Source: Falsigemmobacter faecalis
Lineage (GTDB): Bacteria > Pseudomonadota > Alphaproteobacteria > Rhodobacterales > Rhodobacteraceae
DNA length: 36,577 bases
Assembly (NCBI RefSeq): GCF_003863335.1
Contig: NZ_RRAZ01000034.1
Location: forward strand, 1 to 36,577
Direction: 5' to 3'
Shown piece after piece: positions 18,001 to 26,353 of the stretch; position 1 is the first letter of the stretch, and the number at the start of each line of letters is the position of its first letter. The notes under the pieces are model-generated. The model worked only from the letters and a program-made list of their open reading frames with translations. It searched no databases and was not told the origin of the DNA. A program made the translations under genes and the position numbers.

Positions 18001-20619
18001 ATGCCAGACGCCACGACCTTCGCCCGTCACTCTCCCCACCCGGCCTTTCTGGCGCAGGTTCCGCGTCCGACAGATCGTGGCCTGGCGCAGCTTTTGCGCC
18101 ATAAGGCCAGTGGTGCGCGGGTTTTGTGGCTGGAGGCTGAGACCCCTGAGCCGGTCTTTACCATCAGCTTTCCCACACGACCGCAGGATGATCGCGGCGC
18201 CGCGCATGTGCTGGAACATCTGATCTTTCGCGGCTCACGGCGCTACCCGGCGGATCCGCTGTATCCGGCGCTGACGGAGGCCACGATGGGCAGCTTTCTG
18301 AATGCCTCGACGCGGCCTGATTATACAACCTTTCATGCGGCCGCCCCCACCGGTTGCGGGCTTCTGCCAATCCTGCAGGTGGTTCTGGATGCGGTTTTCA
18401 ACCCGAAACTGGACGCTCAGGCCTTTCGGGAGGAGGCCTGGGATCTGCCCGAGGGGGCGATTTCGGCGCGGGGCGTTATCCTGAGTGAGATGCGCGATTA
18501 TATGGCGCATGCCGACAACGCCCTGGCCCTGGGGTTGCGGGCCGCGATCCTCGGTGGCGGGGACGGGGCCTTTAATCAGGGCGGGGATCTGACATGCCTT
18601 TTGCAGTTGACCCTGCAGCAGGTGCAGGATTTTCACCGCGAGAGTTTCAACCCCGGCAATGCCTGGATCACCCTTTATGGGGGTGCGGCGGAGGCTTTGG
18701 CGCAGATCGACAGGGCACTTTGCGAGGCGCGGGAGCGCGGCGGCGAGGTCGCACCGGCGCGGGCAGGGGCGCCGCTGTCGGATGTCACTCTGACCCATGG
18801 CTCTGGTGCCACTCGCTGTGGATATGCCTGGCGGTTGCCACAGGACTGCCCGCCGGAACTCGCGGTTCTGCTCGACAGCCTGCTCATCAGCGGGCCGGAG
18901 GCCGTGTTTCGCAGGTTGCCCGGGCTGATCCCTGGCCCCGCCACAGCCCTGGTGCGCGATATCTCACAGCCCTATCTGACGCTTGCCTTTGCGGATGGCG
19001 AGGACGCGCCCCTGAAACAATGTGTTGGGGACCTGCTGGCCGGGGTGTCGCCCGATGCGGTGGAGGTGGCGTTAAGCCATGCGCTCTTTATCTGGTATGA
19101 GACAGACGTCAGCCCGCGCCGCCCGCTCGGGCTGCAGATTTTTGATCCGCTGATCGCGCCCTGGCTGAATGGCCGCGACCCCTTTGCGCTGCTTGACGCC
19201 GGGGGGAAACTCCGGGCGCTGCGGGACCAGCCCCGTGACGCACAAAGGCTGCTCCAGGGGCTGATCTCGCAGGTATTTGGCCGCGGTGCTCCCGAAAGCT
19301 GCGTGAAACTTCTGCCGCAGGCGGTCGAAGCGGGGCTTTCACCGCCACCGCCCGCAGGGCGGGCCTTGCCGTTTCGACCGTTGCTCCTTTCCGGGGCCCC
19401 GCCTGCGATCCCCGAAGGCCTGCCGGAGCCGGAGGTTGAGACCCGCGGGTCTGTCAGCCTGCTCAGCCCTGAGGAGGACCCGCTCTCCCGGCTGAAGATT
19501 GCCTTTGTGGCTGAGGCGGGCGGCGGCGGGGGACTGGCCTCGCTGGCCACAGGCCTGGCACGCGATCTGACAGCGGAGCGCAGCCTTGCGCGCGTGGCGC
19601 GCGGGGTCGGGGTGTGGGCCGGGGCCTGTGGCGGGCAGGGGGTGTTGTGGCTGCAACTCACCACCCTGCCTGAGGATTTTTCCACCGCCTGTGACGCGCT
19701 GGTGCGGACTCTGAGCCGCGGGTGCCTTGGCGCGCCTGAAGATCCGGGGCCTGCCATGCTGGCGCGGATGATCTCCCGCCCGCAAAGCGTGATCGCGGCG
19801 CGGCTGCGGGCAGGGCTCTCTGCGAACTCGGCGCTGCACGATGCCCTGGCAGGTCCGGGGCTGGTGTTGCAGCCCCGGCGCCCGGCACAGGATCTGCGGC
19901 TTTCGGGGCGGGTGTATCTTGCGGCAAGCGGCACTCGCGGTGCGGCTTTGCAGGGTCTTTCTGAGCGCCTCGCCGCGCTCAGCCACAGCGCTGCGCCTGC
20001 GGTTTGCGGGGGGATGAGCGCGAAGGGGGGGGATGGCTTTGCGCTTCCGGTTCCCTTTCACTGTGTCGGCCTTGGGTTTCGCAGCTCACAACCGGCGGCT
20101 GCGCGTGTGCTGCTGCGGGCGACTGAGGCCGCCTTTCTCTGGCCGGAAATTCGTGGCGCGGGTGGGGCTTACGGGTTGCGAAGCGAGGTGGACTCCGAAG
20201 GAGAGGCAGTGATTTTCACCGCCCGTGATCCGCATCTTCTGCGCAGCCTCGATGTGTTGCGGGCTGCGATGGGGGGGATCCGGGGCCGCCTCTCGCCGGA
20301 TGTGCTGGAGCGTTGCCGCCTTGGGGCTGCGGGGCAGCTGCTGACCCCGTCAGGGCCGCAGGATCTTCTGGAGGAGGTGCTGCGCGCGCAGATCACCGGC
20401 ACCTCATATCGCGCCGCAGCAAAGGCCGAACTGACCCATCTGCGGGCCTTAACGCTGGCAGAGCTGCACCGCGCCGCAGAGGAGACAGAGGCAGCGCTGG
20501 CAGAGGCGCGCCCGGTGATCTTCGGGCCTGAGGCCAGCCTGCGCGCTGCCCTGGCAGAACGCCCGGGGCTGTTTACCCTGCACTCAGATCTGCAATCGCC
20601 AGCGCCAGCGCAGCGCTGA
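18001..20619 (+). CDS. M16C-family zinc metallopeptidase (PreP-like)
   Basis: An 872-residue inverted-zincin peptidase. The zinc site HVLEH is at residues 69-73, with the distal ligand probably Glu163 in SEMRDYM. The region around DPLYPALTEATMGSFLNAST and LDAVFNPKLD matches presequence-protease (PreP/M16C) proteins, which degrade peptides inside a closed chamber. It is slightly shorter than typical PreP. It converges with the PQQ operon: its last 47 bases overlap the end of the S33 hydrolase gene. PqqF and PqqG of other bacteria are M16 proteases that process PqqA, so a role in PQQ formation is a fair inference but general peptide turnover is equally possible. The 260 bases upstream hold no gene. 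Confidence 0.85.
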   Translation: MPDATTFARHSPHPAFLAQVPRPTDRGLAQLLRHKASGARVLWLEAETPEPVFTISFPTRPQDDRGAAHVLEHLIFRGSRRYPADPLYPALTEATMGSFLNASTRPDYTTFHAAAPTGCGLLPILQVVLDAVFNPKLDAQAFREEAWDLPEGAISARGVILSEMRDYMAHADNALALGLRAAILGGGDGAFNQGGDLTCLLQLTLQQVQDFHRESFNPGNAWITLYGGAAEALAQIDRALCEARERGGEVAPARAGAPLSDVTLTHGSGATRCGYAWRLPQDCPPELAVLLDSLLISGPEAVFRRLPGLIPGPATALVRDISQPYLTLAFADGEDAPLKQCVGDLLAGVSPDAVEVALSHALFIWYETDVSPRRPLGLQIFDPLIAPWLNGRDPFALLDAGGKLRALRDQPRDAQRLLQGLISQVFGRGAPESCVKLLPQAVEAGLSPPPPAGRALPFRPLLLSGAPPAIPEGLPEPEVETRGSVSLLSPEEDPLSRLKIAFVAEAGGGGGLASLATGLARDLTAERSLARVARGVGVWAGACGGQGVLWLQLTTLPEDFSTACDALVRTLSRGCLGAPEDPGPAMLARMISRPQSVIAARLRAGLSANSALHDALAGPGLVLQPRRPAQDLRLSGRVYLAASGTRGAALQGLSERLAALSHSAAPAVCGGMSAKGGDGFALPVPFHCVGLGFRSSQPAAARVLLRATEAAFLWPEIRGAGGAYGLRSEVDSEGEAVIFTARDPHLLRSLDVLRAAMGGIRGRLSPDVLERCRLGAAGQLLTPSGPQDLLEEVLRAQITGTSYRAAAKAELTHLRALTLAELHRAAEETEAALAEARPVIFGPEASLRAALAERPGLFTLHSDLQSPAPAQR

Positions 20620-21484
20620 CGCCCGGATCAGAGAGGCTGTGCCCGGCCGCCTCCACCATACGGATCTCGGCCCCCGGCCAGAGCGCCGCAAGCCGCGCCG
20701 TGCCCTCCGGTGGGCAGAGAAGATCAAAACGACTTTGCACCAGAATGCCCGGAAGTCCCGCCAGGCGGGGCGCGTTCTGCAGGATCTGCCCCGGCGAAAG
20801 ATAGCAGTCGTTCAGAAAATAGGAGGCCTCCATGAAGGGCGTGGCGGGCAGCGGCGCATCATCGGGGCGGGTGATCGGCGCCTCAGAGCCGGGGCGAAGC
20901 TCTGACATCGCGCGCTCCATGTCATACCACAGGAAGGCCGCGGGACGGTGGATCTGCGGATCGGGATGCAGGATCTGCTGCCAGATCGCAGTCAGGGGAT
21001 CCTCAGATCCGGCCAGGCTCTGAAAAGCGGTAAAGAGACGGGGATAGAATGTGCAGAGCCGGGTCAGAAACGCCGCCTCCAGCTCTGCCCGGGTGCCGAG
21101 AAACACCGCCCGCAGCGCCAGGCCCGACACAGCGGCGGGATGCGCCTGGGCATAGGCCAGCCCCAGCGTCGCCCCCCAGGAGCCGCCAACGACCAGCCAG
21201 CGGCCCAGGTTGAGATGACGGCGCAAGGCCTCCAGGTCGCCGATCAGATGGGCGGTCGTATTGGCCGCGCGGCTGCGCCGCGGCAGGCTTTGGCCCGCGC
21301 CGCGCTGATCGACAAAGACCACGAAATGGCGCTCGGGGTCAAAAAGGGCGCGTTGACCGGGGTTACAGCCGCTGCCCGGGCCGCCGTGCAAAAAGACCAC
21401 CGGCACACCGCCGGGCTTGCCCCAAAGCACCACATGCAGGCGATGCCCGTCGCCCGCGTCAAAAAAGAAGCTGCGCTCTGACAA
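20573..21484 (-). CDS. S33-family hydrolase, proline iminopeptidase-like
   Basis: Alpha/beta hydrolase of 303 residues that probably removes N-terminal proline or acts on small peptides. It has the oxyanion motif HGGPGSG (33-39), DQRGAGQS, the nucleophile motif GGSWGATL with Ser102, an Asp in SRFDLLCP and the His in EAAGHSL. A TTG start at 21484, four bases after the pqqE stop and with AAGG upstream, gives the expected N-terminus MSERSFFFDAGDGHRLHV; an ATG at 21577 inside pqqE would add unconserved residues. Its place as last gene of the PQQ operon suggests a part in PqqA peptide breakdown. Confidence 0.85.
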   Translation of the reverse strand: MSERSFFFDAGDGHRLHVVLWGKPGGVPVVFLHGGPGSGCNPGQRALFDPERHFVVFVDQRGAGQSLPRRSRAANTTAHLIGDLEALRRHLNLGRWLVVGGSWGATLGLAYAQAHPAAVSGLALRAVFLGTRAELEAAFLTRLCTFYPRLFTAFQSLAGSEDPLTAIWQQILHPDPQIHRPAAFLWYDMERAMSELRPGSEAPITRPDDAPLPATPFMEASYFLNDCYLSPGQILQNAPRLAGLPGILVQSRFDLLCPPEGTARLAALWPGAEIRMVEAAGHSLSDPGVSAALALAIADLSAG

Positions 21485-21488
21485 AGGG

Positions 21489-22661
21489 TTACGCCTTATC
21501 GGTCTCCGGCGTTCCGCCCGAGAAATTGCGGTAGATAAAGCTGTCGCTGCCGCCCGCGGATTCCAGCGCCGCCTCAAAAATCCGCTTGTGATGCGGGGAT
21601 TTCGCGCAGGCGGGATCGGTGTTTCCGGCCTTGCCGGTCAGCGCAAAGGCCTGGCAGCGGCAGCCGCCGAAATCGATCTCTTTGAATTCGCAGGACTGAC
21701 AGGGCTCGGGCATCCAGCCGGTGCCACGATAGGCGTTAAAGGCCTCGGAATTGTCCCAGATCCAGCGGATGGATTTATTGCCGCGCACGGAATCAAACTC
21801 CAGCCCGGTGATGCTTTCCGCCGCATGGCAGGGCAGCACCTTGCCCGCGGGCGAGATATTGAAGAACTGCCGTCCCCAGCCGCCCATGCATTGCTTCGGG
21901 CGCTCGGCATAGTAATCGGGGATCACATAGTCGATCTCCATGATGCCATGAAGCTGGCTGCGCGCGCTTTCGACGATCGCGGTGGCGCGGTCCATCTGCT
22001 CGCGGCTGGGCATCAGCGAGGCGCGGTTTTTCAGCGCCCAGCCGTAATACTGCACATTGGCCACTTCCAGCCGCTGGGCGCGCAGCTGCAGCGCCAGATC
22101 AATGATTTCAGGCAGTTGCGGCAGGTTCTGGCGGTGCATCACCGCATTGACCGTCAGCGGCAAACCCATTTCATGGACCCAGGCCGCCACTTCCAGCTTT
22201 TTGGCATGGCCGTTTTTAAAGCCGCCCACCCGGTCGGCCATGGCGGCATTTGCCCCCTGAACCGAGATCTGCACATGGTTCAGCCCGGCATCCGCCAGGG
22301 CCTGCAGTTTATCGCGCGACAGCATCACCGCCGAGGTGATGAGGTTCGAATAAAGCCCCACATCATGGGCGCGCTGCACCAGCTGCACCAGATCTTTGCG
22401 CACCGTCGGCTCGCCACCCGAGAAGTGGATCTGCAAAACGCCGATCTCGGCCAGCTCGTCGATGACGCGCAGCCATTCTTCGGTCGAAAGTTCCTTGCCC
22501 GAGGCTTCAAGCTCGACCGGGTTCGAGCAATAGGGGCATTGCAGCGGGCAGCGGTGCGTCAGCTCCACCAGCACCGCCAGCGGAATGCCGTAATCTGCCT
22601 TGGCCGTGTCGCCCTTGCGGGTGACCAGGGCGAATTCGTCCTGTGCAAGGATTTCGTCCAT
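21489..22661 (-). CDS. pqqE: PqqA peptide cyclase (radical SAM)
   Basis: Forms the carbon-carbon bond between the conserved Glu and Tyr of PqqA, first step of PQQ synthesis. The 390-residue protein carries the radical SAM cysteine motif CPLQCPYC (Cys38, 42, 45), the GGEPTVR motif that binds SAM, and a C-terminal SPASM domain with the auxiliary cluster cysteines in CHAAESI, CQSCEF, GGCRCQAF and CAKSPHH. It is separated from pqqD by 141 bases, unlike the overlapping genes upstream, and is preceded by AAGGAG. Confidence 0.97.
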   Translation of the reverse strand: MDEILAQDEFALVTRKGDTAKADYGIPLAVLVELTHRCPLQCPYCSNPVELEASGKELSTEEWLRVIDELAEIGVLQIHFSGGEPTVRKDLVQLVQRAHDVGLYSNLITSAVMLSRDKLQALADAGLNHVQISVQGANAAMADRVGGFKNGHAKKLEVAAWVHEMGLPLTVNAVMHRQNLPQLPEIIDLALQLRAQRLEVANVQYYGWALKNRASLMPSREQMDRATAIVESARSQLHGIMEIDYVIPDYYAERPKQCMGGWGRQFFNISPAGKVLPCHAAESITGLEFDSVRGNKSIRWIWDNSEAFNAYRGTGWMPEPCQSCEFKEIDFGGCRCQAFALTGKAGNTDPACAKSPHHKRIFEAALESAGGSDSFIYRNFSGGTPETDKA

Positions 22662-22728
22662 CCTGGTAACTCCTTAACTGTCAAAGCCTGGCCGGGGGCC
22701 TGTGGGGGCGCTCCGGAAGGTCCGTGGT

Positions 22729-22744
22729 GTCAGCCGGGGCTGAC
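22729..22744 (-). other. Short perfect hairpin between pqqD and pqqE
   Basis: GTCAGCC/GGCTGAC form a 7-bp stem with a two-base loop in the 141-base gap. No T tract follows. It may be an RNA processing or stabilising element that sets the ratio of pqqE to the upstream genes. Confidence 0.4.
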
Positions 22745-22802
22745 GTTTAAACATAGCCTTAGGGGCCGGGATTTCCAGGGCTGCAGATCCCGAGGAATCC
22801 GA

Positions 22803-23141
22803 TCAGCCCTCGCTGACGAGGGTCAGAAAGCCGCGATCGGACATATCCTGAAACATCTCAATCGCATCGGCCTCAATCACCGCCGCATCGGCGGCATAGG
22901 TCTGTGCCAGATGGGCGGCGATTTCGGCCACCGTGCGCTGGCCATCGGCTTCCTGCAGCAGGACCACGGCGGTCGGCTCGGGGATCAGCACGCGCTCGGG
23001 CACCAGGATCAGCCAGCGGTCGCGCGCCGGATCATGGCGCAGCACCACATGGCGCGGCAGGCGCGGACGGCTGTCACGGGTGACAACCGCGCGGGTCGGG
23101 GTGACCGAGGGGCGCCAGACGGGGGCCTCTTCGCCACTCAT
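22803..23141 (-). CDS. pqqD: PqqA-binding chaperone
   Basis: A 112-residue peptide chaperone that binds PqqA and presents it to PqqE. The body has the winged-helix RiPP-recognition fold: RHVVLRHDPARDRWLILVPE, then LLQEADGQRTVAEIAAHLAQ and FQDMSDRGFL. About 25 extra residues precede the usual start. Its ATGA start overlaps the pqqC stop by four bases, which indicates translational coupling. Confidence 0.93.
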   Translation of the reverse strand: MSGEEAPVWRPSVTPTRAVVTRDSRPRLPRHVVLRHDPARDRWLILVPERVLIPEPTAVVLLQEADGQRTVAEIAAHLAQTYAADAAVIEADAIEMFQDMSDRGFLTLVSEG

Positions 23142-23917
23142 GCGTCGCGTCCCGGAACAAAGGCACCGGGCGGCACCATGCCGTTCACATAGGCCTGATA
23201 AAGCGCATCCTGCTGCACCCAGAGCACATCGGTCTTGAAGGCCAGGGCATCGCAGACCTGCTGACGCTGCTCAGGGGTTTGGGCATGCTCAAGGCAGTAT
23301 TTCAGCGCAAATTCCGCGTCACGCGTCGCCTGGTTCAGACGACGGCTGAAATAGACCATCACTTCGGGGTTGATGAAGTCATAATGCTTCAGCATGCCCG
23401 CGATGCGTTCGCGGTGGATATTCGGGGCGAAAAGCTCTGTCAGCGAGGAGGCAATCGCCTCCAGCGGAGAGCGGTCGCGGACGAAATGCACATAGGCCTC
23501 AACCGCAAAGCGGGTGGCCGGAAGGATGCCGCGGGTGGATTCGACATAGTCGCGCGACAGCCCCAGACCATCGGTCAGCACCAGCCAGCGCTCAATCCCG
23601 CCCTCATCGCCTTCGATGCCGTCGTGATCCTCAATGCGGTGACGCCATTCCAGACGGGTCGCGCGGTCGCGGAACCGCGACAGCACCACGGCATCTTTAA
23701 TCGGAATGATCGACTGATAGGCAAAGCGGTTCAGCGCCCAGGCCTGGACCTGGCCCTTGTTCAGCTTGCCGCCGTGCAGCAGGTGATGAAAGGGGTGCAG
23801 ACTGTGATAGCGGGTCTCACCGATCCAGCGCAGGCGGCGCTCCATGGCCTCGGGGCTGTCGAGCGGCTCCTGCGGTTCGGGAAGGACCTCCGCCGTGTAA
23901 ATGCCGGTCGCGCTCAT
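23138..23917 (-). CDS. pqqC: Pyrroloquinoline-quinone synthase
   Basis: Cofactor-free oxidase that performs the final ring closure and eight-electron oxidation to PQQ. The 259-residue all-helical protein shows the family segments RYHSLHPFHHLLHGGKLNKG, NRFAYQSIIPIKDA, EAYVHFVRDRSPLEAIASSL and TELFAPNIHRERI, which line the active site. It overlaps pqqB and pqqD by four bases each. Confidence 0.97.
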   Translation of the reverse strand: MSATGIYTAEVLPEPQEPLDSPEAMERRLRWIGETRYHSLHPFHHLLHGGKLNKGQVQAWALNRFAYQSIIPIKDAVVLSRFRDRATRLEWRHRIEDHDGIEGDEGGIERWLVLTDGLGLSRDYVESTRGILPATRFAVEAYVHFVRDRSPLEAIASSLTELFAPNIHRERIAGMLKHYDFINPEVMVYFSRRLNQATRDAEFALKYCLEHAQTPEQRQQVCDALAFKTDVLWVQQDALYQAYVNGMVPPGAFVPGRDA

Positions 23918-24840
23918 GCGGTGAACTCCTGTCCCTTGCGGGGAATGATCCAGCCCGCGGCTTCAACGGAAGCGCGCTCGGGCGAATCCTCCAGCCAGAC
24001 GGGGTTGGAATTGTTGATGTGAACAAAGACCTTACGGGTAATGCCCAGATCACTGAGCAAGGCCATGCTGCCGCCCGGTCCCGACATTGAGACATGCCCC
24101 ATGCTGGCCCCGGTCTTTTGCGCCAGCCCTGCGCGGATCATCTCATCATCGCGCCAGAGCGTGCCGTCAAAGAAGACCAGATCCGCCCCGCGCAGACGCG
24201 CTTCCAGATCGGGCGACATCGCGGCACAGGCGAGGATCACATGCGCCCGCTTGCCGGTCGTGCGATCCGAGAGCGTCAGCCCGATGGTGTCGCCGACGGA
24301 ATGCCCCTCACCTTCCGGGGTGCCTTCGAGATACCAGGCCGCTTTGCCGGGAACCGTGAAGGCCTCCACCACAAGGCCCGAGGGGGTACCATCGGGCAGG
24401 GCAGGCTCAAAGACCTCGCCAAGGGTGATCGGCAGACGCGGCACACGCCCGGGGTTCAACACGTTGAAGACCGAGTTCGAGGCCAGGGTCTCCAGCACAC
24501 GCGGGTGGCCGTAAAGCGCGAAGGGCTGGCCCTCGCGCATCGACAACAGCCCGGTGATCGCGTCGATTTCGCCATTGGTCAGGAACACGCCCGCGATGGG
24601 GCTGTGACGCAGATGGCCTTCGCGCGGATGTAGCTGCGGGGTTGTCAGGATCTGCGCGCGGATATCGGGCGAGGCATTGATCAAAAACCAATGCTGCCCG
24701 TCATCGGCTGAGACCGCGAGCGACACCTGAGTGTCCTGCATCTCTGCGCGTCCCCAAGCCTCTGCGCAGATCGCGCAGCGGCAGTTCCATTGCGGCAAAG
24801 CGCCGCCTGCTGCAGCCCCGAGAACGATGACTTTAAGCAT
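23914..24840 (-). CDS. pqqB: PQQ biosynthesis protein PqqB
   Basis: Metallo-beta-lactamase-fold protein of 308 residues, proposed to hydroxylate the tyrosine-derived ring of the PqqA-derived dipeptide. It begins MLKVIVLGAAAGGALPQWNC and shows C-x-x-C (NCRCAIC), the NGEIDAITGLLSMREGQPF segment and HVSMSGPGGS that are typical of PqqB. It starts 33 bases after pqqA and overlaps pqqC by four bases. Confidence 0.96.
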   Translation of the reverse strand: MLKVIVLGAAAGGALPQWNCRCAICAEAWGRAEMQDTQVSLAVSADDGQHWFLINASPDIRAQILTTPQLHPREGHLRHSPIAGVFLTNGEIDAITGLLSMREGQPFALYGHPRVLETLASNSVFNVLNPGRVPRLPITLGEVFEPALPDGTPSGLVVEAFTVPGKAAWYLEGTPEGEGHSVGDTIGLTLSDRTTGKRAHVILACAAMSPDLEARLRGADLVFFDGTLWRDDEMIRAGLAQKTGASMGHVSMSGPGGSMALLSDLGITRKVFVHINNSNPVWLEDSPERASVEAAGWIIPRKGQEFTA

Positions 24841-24873
24841 TCAGTCGGCCCCGAAGGCTGCAGCACTGCAACA

Positions 24874-24954
24874 TTACTTCTGCTTTGCGCAGGCGTACAT
24901 GTTGATTTCCATGCTGACCGGAACTTCAGCGATCGTCGGTTTGGTCCATGCCAT
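24874..24954 (-). CDS. pqqA: PQQ precursor peptide PqqA
   Basis: The 26-residue ribosomal precursor from which PQQ is built: it begins MAWTKPTIAEVPVSM and continues EINMYACAKQK. Glu16 and Tyr20, the two residues fused to form PQQ, keep the invariant E-x-x-x-Y spacing. The start is preceded by GGAGG in the sequence CGGAGGCTACC. It is the first gene of the operon, 33 bases ahead of pqqB with no terminator between. Confidence 0.95.
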   Translation of the reverse strand: MAWTKPTIAEVPVSMEINMYACAKQK

Positions 24955-25020
24955 GATGGTAGCCTCCGTTGGGCCGCGTTTTCGGCGCGGGGTTGGTGCA
25001 AAGGGTTGCTCTGCCTCAAA

Positions 25021-25049
25021 AAGTTACGCGCTGCGACAAGGTGGCGCAA
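25021..25049 (-). promoter_or_regulatory. Candidate promoter of the pqq operon
   Basis: On the minus strand TTGCGC (25044-25049), a 17-base spacer and TAACTT (25021-25026) suit a sigma-70-type promoter. It lies 66 bases ahead of the pqqA start in the gap behind the LysR gene. Both hexamers are imperfect, so this is a candidate only. Confidence 0.4.
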
Positions 25050-25061
25050 TCTATGGGCAGT

Positions 25062-25077
25062 ATAGACCCGGGCCTAT
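25062..25077. promoter_or_regulatory. 16-base near-palindrome at the LysR gene end, upstream of pqqA promoter
   Basis: ATAGACCCGGGCCTAT is a dyad with seven of eight base pairs matching, centred on CCCGGG. It overlaps the last codons of the LysR gene and lies just upstream of the candidate -35 element of pqqA. It could be an operator for the neighbouring LysR protein or another regulator. Confidence 0.35.
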
Positions 25078-26108
25078 GACCCTGCCGCGCGAACGAAGGG
25101 CGGCTCGGGTTCAATCGCGGGGTGGCTGACGCAGGCTGCGGCGCGCAGCAGCTCATCAAGCACCTCACGGATGGTTTCCTGATGGGCATATTGCGAGGGC
25201 ACAATCGCGATGATCTGCCGCGGCGCGACCGAGACATCATAAAGCCGCACCCCGGCAGTTGAGAGCGAGGCGGGCGCCACGCTCAGCGCCGGGGCAAGGC
25301 AGACGCCCAGGCCCGAGCGCACCATCTCAACGGCCATGTCAAAGCTGCGGCTGCGCCCCACGGTGCGGTTTCCCGGCAGGATCCGGTCAAACCACTGCTG
25401 CTGGCGCTGGCTGTGGATCGAGCCGAAGACAAACTGAATGACCTGCCGGAGCGTCTGATACTGCGCCTCAGAGAGATCCCGGCCCGGATCTGTCACCTGG
25501 CTCAGATCAAGGCTGCGCGGCACCACCAGCACGTTTTTATCGCTCAAAAGCGGCACCTGGGTGAAGCCCGGCGGCAGATCCCCCACGGAATTGGCCGCCA
25601 GAAGCGCGATCCCGATGCGGCGGGCATAGAGCAGCTCCAGGATTTCGCCGGGGCTGCCTTCATGGGTGTCGATGTCAAAGACCGCATGACGCGCGCGGAT
25701 GGCATGCATCGCCGGCGGCACCAGCACCCGCATGGCCGAGGGCAGCCCGCCAATGCGGATCGTCTGCTGCCGGCCCTGGCCGTGATCGGTGATCATATCC
25801 TCCATTTCCTGGACCGCGCGCAGCACATCTTCGGCGTGGCGCAGAAAAGCGGTGCCGAATTCCGTCAGGGTCAGGCTGTTGCCCGAGCGCGTGAAAAGAG
25901 CATTGCCAAGGCTCGCCTCCAGCGAGGACAGCTGCTGCGAGAGCGTGGGCTGCGTCACCTCCAGCATCCGCGCGGCGCGGGTCATGGATCCGGCCCGGGC
26001 CACCGCCCAGAAGACCTGGATCTTGCGCACAGAGATATCGCCGCCGACCCGCAGGCCTGCGGCGCGGGGGGGTCTTTTCACATCATCGCGCTCGGGTATC
26101 TGGCTCAT
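25074..26108 (-). CDS. LysR-family transcriptional regulator
   Basis: A 344-residue regulator. The N-terminal winged helix (about residues 24-85) includes IQVFWAVARAGSMTRAARML followed by TQPTLSQQLSSLE; the remainder is the periplasmic-binding-protein-like effector domain. The start MSQIPERDD at 26108 follows AGGTGAG; an ATG four codons earlier is possible. The gene lies immediately upstream of pqqA on the same strand, and divergent from the ABC operon at 26354. It is well placed to control PQQ synthesis, transport or both. Its effector is unknown. Confidence 0.88.
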   Translation of the reverse strand: MSQIPERDDVKRPPRAAGLRVGGDISVRKIQVFWAVARAGSMTRAARMLEVTQPTLSQQLSSLEASLGNALFTRSGNSLTLTEFGTAFLRHAEDVLRAVQEMEDMITDHGQGRQQTIRIGGLPSAMRVLVPPAMHAIRARHAVFDIDTHEGSPGEILELLYARRIGIALLAANSVGDLPPGFTQVPLLSDKNVLVVPRSLDLSQVTDPGRDLSEAQYQTLRQVIQFVFGSIHSQRQQQWFDRILPGNRTVGRSRSFDMAVEMVRSGLGVCLAPALSVAPASLSTAGVRLYDVSVAPRQIIAIVPSQYAHQETIREVLDELLRAAACVSHPAIEPEPPFVRAAGS

Positions 26109-26353
26109 GCTCACCTGCATCCGGCCCGCAGGGCTCCGGCAAAGGTGCGGAAAAGGCGGGCATCTCAGCTCTCAGCAATAGAAGCCAGGGCGGGTGATTT
26201 CCACCCCCGCATGGGGATGAGGTGGCCGGGCACAGCGGCAGGGGTGCTTTTCCCCGGGCGTTGCCGCCGCTATACCGGGGGCGACAGCCGGGCGGCTGCC
26301 CTGAGGCTTACGGGCCTTTGTCTCCCCGTTTTAAAGGTAATCCCGGAGTTCTG

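Noticed and set aside
18001-20619. Naming the M16 peptidase pqqF
   Set aside because: It resembles the PreP/M16C branch and lies on the opposite strand; position alone does not justify the symbol.
21417-23192. Long plus-strand frame opposite pqqE and pqqD
   Set aside because: It overlaps two unmistakable pqq genes and has no family features.
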